Source: Burkholderiaceae bacterium (GTDB lineage: Bacteria > Pseudomonadota > Gammaproteobacteria > Burkholderiales > Burkholderiaceae). Taken from it: DNA of 6,393 nucleotides. Below, one piece after another: positions 1-6,291 of the stretch (the first letter of the stretch is position 1; each line of letters starts with the position of its first letter). A program made the translations under genes and the position numbers. Under the pieces are notes generated by a model. That model did no database searches and was not told the origin of the DNA. It saw only the letters and a program-made list of their open reading frames with translations. Location of the stretch: NCBI GenBank assembly GCA_947374315.1, contig CANCBK010000085.1, positions 1 through 6,393 on the forward strand, in the 5' to 3' direction.

Positions 1-559
1 GAATGGCATGACTTGCAGTTTTGCGAATGACATACAACTTACGCTCAAGTGCATCCGTTGTCATGATGTCGCGACCGCGTCCAATGAAAATTTGACGGAT
101 AAAAGGCTCTGTCATTTGCACGGTTGGAGACATCGGCAATTTGACATCAATAGGAACATCTCTCCAACCTAAAACTACCTGACCCTCTAAACGGACGGTG
201 CGCTCTAATTCCTGTTCGCAAGCCAAACGGGAGGCATGCTCTTTTGGCAAGAAAATCATGCCGACACCGTACTCACCTAAGGGTGGTAATTCGATACCCT
301 GCTTTGCCATTTCTTCGCGATACAAAGCATCTGGAACTTGAATCAAAATGCCTGCGCCATCACCCATCAATGGGTCAGCGCCAACCGCTCCCCGGTGGTC
401 TAAGTTCTCAAGAATTTTCAATCCTTGAGCAACAATCTCGTGAGACTTCTTACCTTTGATATGAGCGACGAATCCTACGCCGCAAGCATCATGTTCATTT
501 TGTGGATCGTAGAGACCCTGCGCAATTGGACGAAGGTCTGTATTCATTTGTGTAGTCAT
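1..559 (-). CDS. gltB: Glutamate synthase large subunit, N-terminal part (runs off left edge)
   Basis: This is the start of the large (alpha) subunit of NADPH-dependent glutamate synthase. The enzyme makes two glutamates from glutamine and 2-oxoglutarate in ammonia assimilation, together with the small subunit GltD. Only 186 codons of a protein usually near 1,500 residues are present, all from the class II glutamine amidotransferase domain. Translation from ATG at 559 gives MTTQMNTDLRPIAQGLYDPQ, then EHDACGVGFVA with Cys26. In the family this Cys becomes the N-terminal catalytic nucleophile after propeptide removal, so a 25-residue propeptide is predicted. LDHRGAVGADPLMGDGAGI (residues 53-71) is a strong GltB signature. 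A second in-frame ATG lies at codon 5, so the exact start is slightly uncertain. No strong Shine-Dalgarno is visible; ACGGAAA before the start is the best match. The reading frame is intact to the window edge. Identification is very secure. Confidence 0.96.
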   Translation of the reverse strand, partial: MTTQMNTDLRPIAQGLYDPQNEHDACGVGFVAHIKGKKSHEIVAQGLKILENLDHRGAVGADPLMGDGAGILIQVPDALYREEMAKQGIELPPLGEYGVGMIFLPKEHASRLACEQELERTVRLEGQVVLGWRDVPIDVKLPMSPTVQMTEPFIRQIFIGRGRDIMTTDALERKLYVIRKTASHAI

Positions 560-604
560 GGTATTTCCGTTTGCCCTTGGGGCCTGATTACTTTTGGAGG
601 ATCC

Positions 605-633
605 AATATAGGGGAATACCCATGCTGATGCAA
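605..633 (-). promoter_or_regulatory. Candidate sigma-70 promoter of gltB
   Basis: Reading the minus strand, TTGCAT (633-628) is followed after exactly 17 bp by TATATT (610-605). TATATT differs from the consensus -10 at one base; the -35 box matches at three of six. Transcription would start near 598 and leave a leader of about 40 nt before the gltB ATG at 559. The promoter lies just downstream of the inverted repeat at 645-707, so gltB would have its own promoter independent of the RAYT gene. This is pattern recognition only. Confidence 0.45.
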
Positions 634-644
634 TAGAAATAAAA

Positions 645-707
645 TGAGTCTGTCCCAATTAAATTAGGTCAGCACCAATATGAATTGCTAAAAAAGGGAC
701 AGAGTCA
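645..707. repeat. Imperfect inverted repeat downstream of the RAYT gene (REP-like element and/or terminator)
   Basis: The left arm TGAGTCTGTCCC (645-656) and right arm GGGACAGAGTCA (696-707) pair at 11 of 12 positions, with a single G-G mismatch at 648/704. The 39-nt loop contains a smaller imperfect palindrome (671-689, AGCA...TGCT with CAAT/ATTG inside). On the minus strand, which is the sense of RAYT and gltB, the stem is followed by TTTTATTT (644-637), so a rho-independent terminator is possible although the loop is long. RAYT transposases are known to act on palindromic REP or BIME elements beside their own genes. The position just past the RAYT stop suggests this is such an element, but only one copy lies in the window. 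Confidence 0.6.
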
Positions 708-753
708 AAGAATCCGATTCAGAGGTCATTAGAGGATATGACGACATAAATAC

Positions 754-1458
754 TTAAGTTATTGAATTTAAAGGGGTTATTTTCTTTGGACGGCCACGAT
801 ACCGAATTAATGCCTGATCTGGATTGTCTTTAAATAGCTTTTTGGCGTAAATATCGCTCACCCAAGGCTTAGATCTCACTAGCGCCTCGGTAATTTGGCG
901 GTCCTCCCAGTGGGGTGCACCCTCTTTAACAAAGGCAGCCCAAGTCATTTGGCGCTCGAAAGGCGTATTACCTAACTTCCAAAAATGCTGGTGATCAACC
1001 AACCAAGGCTCTGCATTACCACCGATGTGGGAAGCAAAACTAGTCCAAGTGGAGTCTTGAGGGCTGGATTCAAAGCCGGCCCTCACTGGATTGAGCTCAA
1101 TATACCGTTGGCAGCGCAAAAAATAATCGGGATCTATCAGCGAAGAGCGATAGCGCCCTTCCCAAATAGTTCCTGAACGATGGTGCTGTTGATTGAAATA
1201 CTGGGCATAACGTCTACCGAGAGATTGCATCGTCTTTGCAAGCGACTCTGGACTCTGGGGAGTGATTAAGAGATGAACGTGATTTGGCATCAAGGCAAAA
1301 GCATGTACGGAAGCACCAAATTGCTTTGCCGCTTCTCGTAGCCAATCTAAATACAAACGACGATCAGCATCATTAAAAAAAAGCGTTTCCCGATTATTGC
1401 CACGAACCATGACATGCATTGCTTGTCCGGGAATAATGGTGCGCGCTTGCCTTGCCAT
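754..1458 (-). CDS. REP-associated tyrosine transposase (RAYT, Y1 transposase family)
   Basis: This 234-aa protein belongs to the Y1 transposase family related to IS200/IS605 TnpA (COG1943), in the RAYT branch. These are single-strand DNA endonucleases of the HuH class that recognise REP-type hairpins. The metal-binding pair is seen in MPNHVHLLI (His60 and His62). The likely nucleophile is Tyr119 in RYIELNPVRAG, the usual RAYT tyrosine helix. GTIWEGRYRSSLID (96-109) is another family signature. The C-terminus carries RYRGRPKK (219-226), a basic tail common in RAYTs. All key residues and the frame are intact, so the protein may be active. The ATG at 1458 lies 12 bp after the mrcA stop, with no Shine-Dalgarno and no room for a promoter of its own, so expression probably depends on mrcA readthrough. 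RAYTs are usually single-copy, domesticated genes rather than self-spreading insertion sequences. An inverted repeat lies about 47 bp past its stop. Identification is secure; present activity is unknown. Confidence 0.92.
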   Translation of the reverse strand: MARQARTIIPGQAMHVMVRGNNRETLFFNDADRRLYLDWLREAAKQFGASVHAFALMPNHVHLLITPQSPESLAKTMQSLGRRYAQYFNQQHHRSGTIWEGRYRSSLIDPDYFLRCQRYIELNPVRAGFESSPQDSTWTSFASHIGGNAEPWLVDHQHFWKLGNTPFERQMTWAAFVKEGAPHWEDRQITEALVRSKPWVSDIYAKKLFKDNPDQALIRYRGRPKKITPLNSIT

Positions 1459-1470
1459 TGCTAAAACGAA

Positions 1471-3807
1471 CTACTGCAGTTCGCGCACACCGCCATTATT
1501 AGAAAACTCAGGGATAAACCAATCGCCGTCAACTTGAGTTACGCCAGCTGGCACTTCGCGACCTTGCTGCGGCTCATCCCTCAGGGCAGTGCTCATATAT
1601 GAGATCCACATTGGTAAAGCAAGTCCGCCACCAGTTTCACGATCACCCAAACTTGCGGGCTTATCGAATCCAATCCATGCAATGGCGACTACCTTCGGGT
1701 TATAGCCTGCAAACCAAGCATCATGTGAGTCATTGGTTGTACCCGTTTTACCTGCGATGTCACTACGACCCAATTTCGCTCTTGCACTTCCCGCAGTTCC
1801 AGTCTTGGTTACTTCTTGCAACATGCTATCCATGACAAAGGCAGTACGCGCATCGAGTACACGAGGAGCATCTTCTCGAGCATGGGTAGGTTTAGCTTCA
1901 AACAAAACCGTACCTTTAGAATCCGTCATCTTGTTAATCAAGAATGGGTCCACACGATAACCACCATTTGCAAACACACTATAGGCAGATGCCATTTGCA
2001 AAGGCGTTACAGAACCCGCGCCCAATGCCATCGTTAAATAAGGTGGATGCTTTTCTGCTTCAAATCCAAAGCGCTGAATATATTCTTGGGCATAAGAAGG
2101 ACCGATAGCACGAATCAATCGCACAGACACTAAGTTTTTCGATTTAGCCAAGGCAGTACGCAGGCGCATCATGCCCTCATATTTACCATCGTAGTTCTTT
2201 GGCTCCCAAGCTTGGCTACCTGTTTCCATGCTGCCAATAGACAATGGCGCATCGTTCACCATCGTGCTTGGAGAAAAACCTTTTTCAATTGCAGCAGCAT
2301 AAATAAAGGGCTTAAATGAAGATCCTGGTTGGCGCTGCGCCTGAGTCACGTGATTAAATTGATTTCGACGGAAATCAAATCCGCCCACCAAAGAAAGAAT
2401 CGCACCCGTCTCTGCATTCATAGACACAAAAGCGGCTTCAACTTGGGGTAATTGCGCCAACTTCCAAACGCCACCATCCGAAAGCAATCTCACGATCGCA
2501 CCAGGACGCAAACGTTTTTTAGGTTGGGCGCTATCCGTTAAAGAGGCTGCAGCAAGCTTCATGCCCTCACCTTTCAGTGTGATCGTATCCCCAGTAGAAA
2601 TCATCACTTGCATTTCCTTTGGTTTGATATCGAGCACGACACCAGATTGCAAATCATCTAACTGGGGGTAAGCCAATAAGGCCTCATCAATTGCACGCTG
2701 ACGCTTCACGTGGTCTTCCGGCAAATCAATAAACCCCTCCGGACCACGATATGCGTGACGCAAATCATATTCAAAAATACCGCGGCGCACTGCTTTATAT
2801 GCCGCATCTTGGTCAGCCTTCAAGATCGTGGTGTACACATCAATTCCCTGGGAATAGATTGCCTCACCGTATTGCGTGAACAATAACTGACGCACCATTT
2901 CCGCCGGGAAATCAGCGCGAGTACTAAATTCATTTCCAAGGCCGCGAATATGCAATTCTTCCGCCATGGCGATCTGATACTGCTCTGGCGTGATGTAAGA
3001 CAAATCCCGCATCCGCTGCAAAATATATTCCTGACGAATCTTGGCACGCCGGAAATTACTCACTGGGTTATATGCTGATGGTGCTTTTGGTAAGCCCGCC
3101 AACATCGCTGACTCAGCAATTGTGATGTCTTTTAATTCTTTACCAAAATAGATCTGGGCTGCACTAGAAAAACCGTAAGCTCTTTGTCCCAAAAAGATCT
3201 GATTCATGTAGATTTCGAGAATCTTGTCTTTACTTAACTGGGCCTCAATTTCCCAAGACAATAGAACTTCATAAATCTTACGACTGAAAGTCTTCTCATT
3301 ACTGAGGAAGAAATTGCGTGCCACCTGCATTGTGATGGTTGAGGCGCCCTGAGATAGATTGCCGCGTAAGTTAGTGAGGGTAGCTCTTAAGATGCCCACG
3401 TAATCCACTCCACCATGGGAGTAGAAGCGATCATCCTCAATAGCCAAGACTGCATTACGCATGCTCATGGGGATTTCATTCAAAGGAATCACCTTGCGGC
3501 GCTCCTCCCCAAACTCACCAATTAGTACCTTGTCAGCTGTATAGATGCGTAATGGCGTTTTGGGGTTGTAATCAACCAAGGCCGAGATCTTCGGCAAATT
3601 TGGCTTTGCTATTAAGAAGGCGTAACCCAAGAGCAAGGTAATTACCACAGCAAAGACCATGCTAATAATGAGCAACGCCTTGATGAGGGGATTGCTCCCT
3701 GATTTTTTGGACGAGAAATGCTCCGCTCTTGGCTGACCAGGACGTCTATCAGGCTGTCGGTTAAACCGCCGATTTAAGGGCGGCTTGTCTTTTGGGGGTA
3801 GAGCCAT
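1471..3807 (-). CDS. mrcA: Penicillin-binding protein 1A (bifunctional class A peptidoglycan synthase)
   Basis: This 778-aa inner-membrane enzyme polymerises lipid II into glycan strands and crosslinks the peptides, and is a target of beta-lactams. A basic cytoplasmic tail (1-43) leads to one transmembrane segment (about 44-66). The GT51 glycosyltransferase domain (about 85-265) shows AIEDDRFYSHGGVD with catalytic Glu124, GASTITMQVARN (154-165), and RKIYE with Glu180. An OB-like region (about 385-455), typical of PBP1A, precedes the transpeptidase. The transpeptidase motifs are SSFK (Ser496 nucleophile, Lys499), SKN (556-558) and KTG (687-689). Length and motifs are complete. The ATG at 3807 is the only canonical start, because a TAA lies in frame at 3819-3817 and the next Met is inside the membrane segment. 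No Shine-Dalgarno is present, and a perfect TATAAT lies only 8 nt upstream. The gene is divergent from the pil/aro operon, as ponA/mrcA is in Neisseria and Pseudomonas. Confidence 0.97.
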   Translation of the reverse strand: MALPPKDKPPLNRRFNRQPDRRPGQPRAEHFSSKKSGSNPLIKALLIISMVFAVVITLLLGYAFLIAKPNLPKISALVDYNPKTPLRIYTADKVLIGEFGEERRKVIPLNEIPMSMRNAVLAIEDDRFYSHGGVDYVGILRATLTNLRGNLSQGASTITMQVARNFFLSNEKTFSRKIYEVLLSWEIEAQLSKDKILEIYMNQIFLGQRAYGFSSAAQIYFGKELKDITIAESAMLAGLPKAPSAYNPVSNFRRAKIRQEYILQRMRDLSYITPEQYQIAMAEELHIRGLGNEFSTRADFPAEMVRQLLFTQYGEAIYSQGIDVYTTILKADQDAAYKAVRRGIFEYDLRHAYRGPEGFIDLPEDHVKRQRAIDEALLAYPQLDDLQSGVVLDIKPKEMQVMISTGDTITLKGEGMKLAAASLTDSAQPKKRLRPGAIVRLLSDGGVWKLAQLPQVEAAFVSMNAETGAILSLVGGFDFRRNQFNHVTQAQRQPGSSFKPFIYAAAIEKGFSPSTMVNDAPLSIGSMETGSQAWEPKNYDGKYEGMMRLRTALAKSKNLVSVRLIRAIGPSYAQEYIQRFGFEAEKHPPYLTMALGAGSVTPLQMASAYSVFANGGYRVDPFLINKMTDSKGTVLFEAKPTHAREDAPRVLDARTAFVMDSMLQEVTKTGTAGSARAKLGRSDIAGKTGTTNDSHDAWFAGYNPKVVAIAWIGFDKPASLGDRETGGGLALPMWISYMSTALRDEPQQGREVPAGVTQVDGDWFIPEFSNNGGVRELQ

Positions 3808-3815
3808 AGAGTCAA

Positions 3816-3845
3816 ATTATAGGGTGCTTACGCATTTTTCCTTAA
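3816..3845 (-). promoter_or_regulatory. Candidate mrcA promoter with perfect -10 box, implying a near-leaderless mRNA
   Basis: On the minus strand a perfect TATAAT occupies 3821-3816. The best -35 is weak: TTAAGG at 3845-3840 with an 18-bp spacer, three of six matches. The mrcA ATG is at 3807-3805, so transcription starting about 7 nt after the -10 box would begin almost at the start codon. That fits the absence of any Shine-Dalgarno. The box could also be chance in an AT-rich stretch, in which case the true promoter lies further upstream in this 140-bp divergent gap. I could not identify a convincing forward promoter in the same gap. Confidence 0.45.
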
Positions 3846-3947
3846 AGCTCCAAAACCCTTGTTTGAAATATTGTCGGGCAGATTTTTCTGACACTGAATT
3901 CTGCTTTCCCCGATCGTTTTTACTGGCCCCAGCACAAACAATATGGC

Positions 3948-4628
3948 ATGCCTCCACGCCACATATCCCCCCAGTCGTTTGATGACATTCTGAGTGAGTT
4001 GGGGGATGACCCAGCTATTCCAGATCCCCATGGAATTCGCAAAACTGCCTCCCCTCCCAGGGTGGATGCGGCACCCCAGACCAAGAGTCCAAAAGCCTAT
4101 TTTTCAAGCAAATCATTTGAGCTTAAGGGGCTCAATTTCAGTCCGTTTTGGATCTTTGGCGTCATCTTATTAATCTGCGGCGGCAGCCTCTTTTTCTATT
4201 TTGACCCCACTAAATCTGACCCTGAAGGGGAAATAAGTAGCCTGCAAAATCAGCTGCTAACCCTCAAAAAAGAATTTGAGCTATCTCAAAGTGAATGGGT
4301 ATCTGAGAGAGATGATCTATACGATGCAATAGATGAAATAGAAGTGAGTGTTCACTCAATAGAGATAAACCCACCAACAAAGGCGCCTCAAAGTAAGCCT
4401 GCAGCCATCCCATACGAGACCGATCTTCGTCGCTGGAGGTATTTAGGGCTCACGCGTATGGGGGCAGCGGAGCAAGCTTTTTTCCATGCCGGTAATTCCG
4501 TGAGGATGGTACGCAAGGAGGACCTGACTTTAGGGGAATGGCGCCTGACTCAAGCCGGAAAAGAGCTGGCCATCTTGACGCACCCCAAAGGTAAATCCAT
4601 CACTTTTAAATCAGCCCAACCCAACTGA
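3948..4628 (+). CDS. Single-pass membrane protein with coiled coil and PilP/GspC-like C-terminus; putative secretin partner
   Basis: I do not recognise a named family for this 226-aa protein. Residues 1-65 form a hydrophilic, Pro- and Lys-rich cytoplasmic tail. A transmembrane helix (about 66-85, PFWIFGVILLICGGSLFFYF) follows. A charged, heptad-rich stretch (about 94-135) is a probable periplasmic coiled coil, then a Pro-rich linker (141-156). The C-terminal 65 residues, with WRYLGLTRMG...V(R)MVRKEDLTLGEWRL...ELAILTHPKGKSITF, look like the small beta domain of PilP or GspC that docks on a secretin's N0 domain. The gene lies directly before a secretin gene (5-bp gap) and in the locus where pilMNOP normally stand, so the inferred role is coupling the inner membrane to that secretin. 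The topology resembles PilN/PilO and the tail resembles PilP. ATG 3948 is the only canonical start in this frame after the stop at 3864, and it has no Shine-Dalgarno. Coding status is well supported by context; the function is inference. Confidence 0.72.
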   Translation: MPPRHISPQSFDDILSELGDDPAIPDPHGIRKTASPPRVDAAPQTKSPKAYFSSKSFELKGLNFSPFWIFGVILLICGGSLFFYFDPTKSDPEGEISSLQNQLLTLKKEFELSQSEWVSERDDLYDAIDEIEVSVHSIEINPPTKAPQSKPAAIPYETDLRRWRYLGLTRMGAAEQAFFHAGNSVRMVRKEDLTLGEWRLTQAGKELAILTHPKGKSITFKSAQPN

Positions 4629-4633
4629 ACCCA

Positions 4634-5746
4634 TTGAAAAACCCTCTAAAAATCCATACTCCATCGCTCTTCCTCGTACTGGTTTTTTTGCTTACTCCAG
4701 CCCTCGGAAACCCTCCCGAAGCAAACTCTTCAGTCAGCCCCAAAGATAGTCGCATTAGTCTGCAATTTAGCCAAATTGATATGACTGAGCTTTTGCAGGT
4801 TTTAGCCAAAATGGGGAATACCAACTTTCTCTTAAGTGAATCCATTCAAGGGAAGATTTCAGTCGATCTCCAGGACACCCCGTGGCAAACCGCACTTCAT
4901 TCGATTCTTGCAAGCCGAGGATTGCGACTTGTCCGGAATGGGGATATTTACTGGATTGGTCCTCATGCAGAAATTCAAAGTTTTCAAAAGTTTCGACGGG
5001 AAGATGCCGCCCTACCTTTTGGAGGAGACCACATTAATAGCCCGCGCCAGATCCTAATAGAAGCTCGTATCGTCGAGGCTGATCAGCGCTTTGCCCGCGA
5101 ACTAGGGATTAAGTTGGGATATCAGGCCAATGGCATTGGCAATCACCCAGACCAAAACGCCAGCGCCAATCTTGATCTAGCAGGGACTGGCTTAGCTGGC
5201 TTTAACCCAGCCACCCTCGCTGCCACCCTTGTTTCCAAGAGTGCAGCCAGACTTCTGCAAATGGAGCTATCAGCCCTGGAATCTGATGGCCAGGGAAAGA
5301 TTCTCTCAAACCCCCGAATCATGACTGGCGATCAAGTTAAAGCCACAATTGAGCAGGGAACCGAGCTCCCTTATCAAGTGAGCTCTCAAAGCGGGAGCAA
5401 ATTGCAGTTCCGTAAGGCCAACTTACGTCTAGAGGTCTTGCCCAAGATTCATCCGGACGGGAAGATCTCGATGTTGGTGGGGATTAATAAAGACACTATT
5501 GGCATGAAAACCGAGCAAGGCTATGCGATCGACACCAAAAACCTGAGCTCTGAGGTCACCGTTGAAAACGGGGGGACGGCGATCATTGGCGGCATTTTCC
5601 AAACTACCAAGCGAGATGACGAGGTTAAAGTGCCGCTACTAGGCGACATCCCATTAATTGGGCATTTGTTTCGTCATAAATCTACATTAGCGGATAAAAC
5701 TGAACTATTAGTCTTCTTAACTCCCACCATCCTAGACAAACACTAA
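4634..5746 (+). CDS. pilQ: Short secretin, PilQ-like outer-membrane channel protein without an N1 domain
   Basis: Secretins form multimeric outer-membrane gates for type IV pili, type II secretion or DNA uptake. A signal peptide (about 1-25, hydrophobic core SLFLVLVFLL, likely cleavage after ALG) is followed by an STN/N0 domain (about 41-113, from ISLQFSQIDMTELLQVLAKM to GDIYWIGP). The C-terminal secretin core (about 138-368) begins RQILIEARIVEAD and ends VPLLGDIPLIGHLFRHKS...ELLVFLTPTIL, which is diagnostic. Only about 24 residues link N0 to the core, so the usual N1 (KH-like) repeat of about 70-80 residues is absent, as are the AMIN domains of PilQ. At 370 aa it is about half the size of typical PilQ. 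The start is TTG at 4634; no ATG precedes codon 50, and only TTG (or CTG at 4625) keeps the signal peptide. The start is 5 bp after the upstream stop, so coupled translation is likely. It ends in tandem stops TAATAA. The pilQ symbol rests on locus position; hofQ/comE-type competence secretin is an alternative. Confidence 0.88.
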   Translation: MKNPLKIHTPSLFLVLVFLLTPALGNPPEANSSVSPKDSRISLQFSQIDMTELLQVLAKMGNTNFLLSESIQGKISVDLQDTPWQTALHSILASRGLRLVRNGDIYWIGPHAEIQSFQKFRREDAALPFGGDHINSPRQILIEARIVEADQRFARELGIKLGYQANGIGNHPDQNASANLDLAGTGLAGFNPATLAATLVSKSAARLLQMELSALESDGQGKILSNPRIMTGDQVKATIEQGTELPYQVSSQSGSKLQFRKANLRLEVLPKIHPDGKISMLVGINKDTIGMKTEQGYAIDTKNLSSEVTVENGGTAIIGGIFQTTKRDDEVKVPLLGDIPLIGHLFRHKSTLADKTELLVFLTPTILDKH

Positions 5747-5758
5747 TAAAATCAGAAG

Positions 5759-6283
5759 GTGAACTCTTCATCCAACAATATCTTTCTCATTGGCCTCATG
5801 GGCGCTGGGAAGTCGACCGTCGGTAAATTGCTGGCCAAGAAATTGGGTCGCCAATTTTTGGATGCCGATCATGTGATTGAAGATCGATGTGGAGTCAAAA
5901 TTCCCGTCATCTTCGAAATGGAGGGTGAGGATGGGTTTCGCAGGCGCGAAGCTCAGGCTATCAAAGATATTACCGCCGAACAGGATGTCATTTTGGCAAC
6001 CGGCGGTGGCGCCGTGCTCTTGCCTGAAAATCGTCAACTCCTCGCTGAGAGAGGTACAGTAATTTATCTCCACGCCAATCCGATGGAGTTGTGGCATCGC
6101 ACTAAAGGCGGCGAAGGTAGACCTCTCCTCAAAAATGGCGATGCAAAAAAGATTTTAGAAAACCTATACGCTATTCGCGATCCCCTGTATCGCGAAATCG
6201 CTGACTATGTGATTGAGACTGGAAAACCCAGCGTCAATCAACTAGTCAATACCTTAATCATGCAACTCGAACTCTCCGCATAA
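5759..6283 (+). CDS. aroK: Shikimate kinase
   Basis: This 174-aa cytoplasmic enzyme phosphorylates shikimate to shikimate 3-phosphate with ATP, the fifth step of the shikimate pathway to chorismate and aromatic amino acids. Visible motifs are the P-loop GLMGAGKST (12-20, Lys18), DADH (35-38) and FRRRE (60-64), which bind shikimate, ATGGGAV (80-86), the LID arginine in GRPLL (Arg121), and [16 protein letters not shown] (139-154) with Arg140. Length is normal for the family. The start is GTG at 5759: an in-frame TAA lies 12 nt upstream at 5747, and the first ATG is codon 14, inside the P-loop. AGAAGG (5754-5759) overlaps the start codon and is too close to act as a normal Shine-Dalgarno. The gene follows the secretin after 12 bp and precedes aroB by 8 bp, the classic pilQ-aroK-aroB order. 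Confidence 0.97.
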   Translation: MNSSSNNIFLIGLMGAGKSTVGKLLAKKLGRQFLDADHVIEDRCGVKIPVIFEMEGEDGFRRREAQAIKDITAEQDVILATGGGAVLLPENRQLLAERGTVIYLHANPMELWHRTKGGEGRPLLKNGDAKKILENLYAIRDPLYREIADYVIETGKPSVNQLVNTLIMQLELSA

Positions 6284-6291
6284 ATTTATCC

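Noticed and set aside
244..628. Two plus-strand open frames of 71 and 67 codons
   Set aside because: They lie antisense to gltB, which has an unmistakable conserved protein sequence, and their translations show no domain or membrane signature.
710..720. Palindrome GAATC-C-GATTC
   Set aside because: Five-base arms around one base are expected by chance and no second copy is nearby.
3185..3190. Another TGTCCC, as a possible second RAYT repeat arm
   Set aside because: It lies inside mrcA coding sequence, has no matching GGGACA partner nearby, and six bases recur by chance.
3872..3893. Hairpin CAGA-TTTT-TCTG with flanking TGT/ACA
   Set aside because: Only four base pairs close the loop and the outer pairs need a 4-nt bulge. 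It is too weak to call a terminator or operator.
3860..3947. Forward promoter for the pil/aro operon
   Set aside because: CTGACA at 3888-3893 is a good -35 match, but no acceptable -10 lies 16-18 bp downstream, and other pairs were weaker. A promoter must exist, but I cannot place it.
5768..6097. A 109-codon minus-strand open frame
   Set aside because: It is fully antisense to aroK, whose motifs are all present; the antisense translation has no recognisable features.
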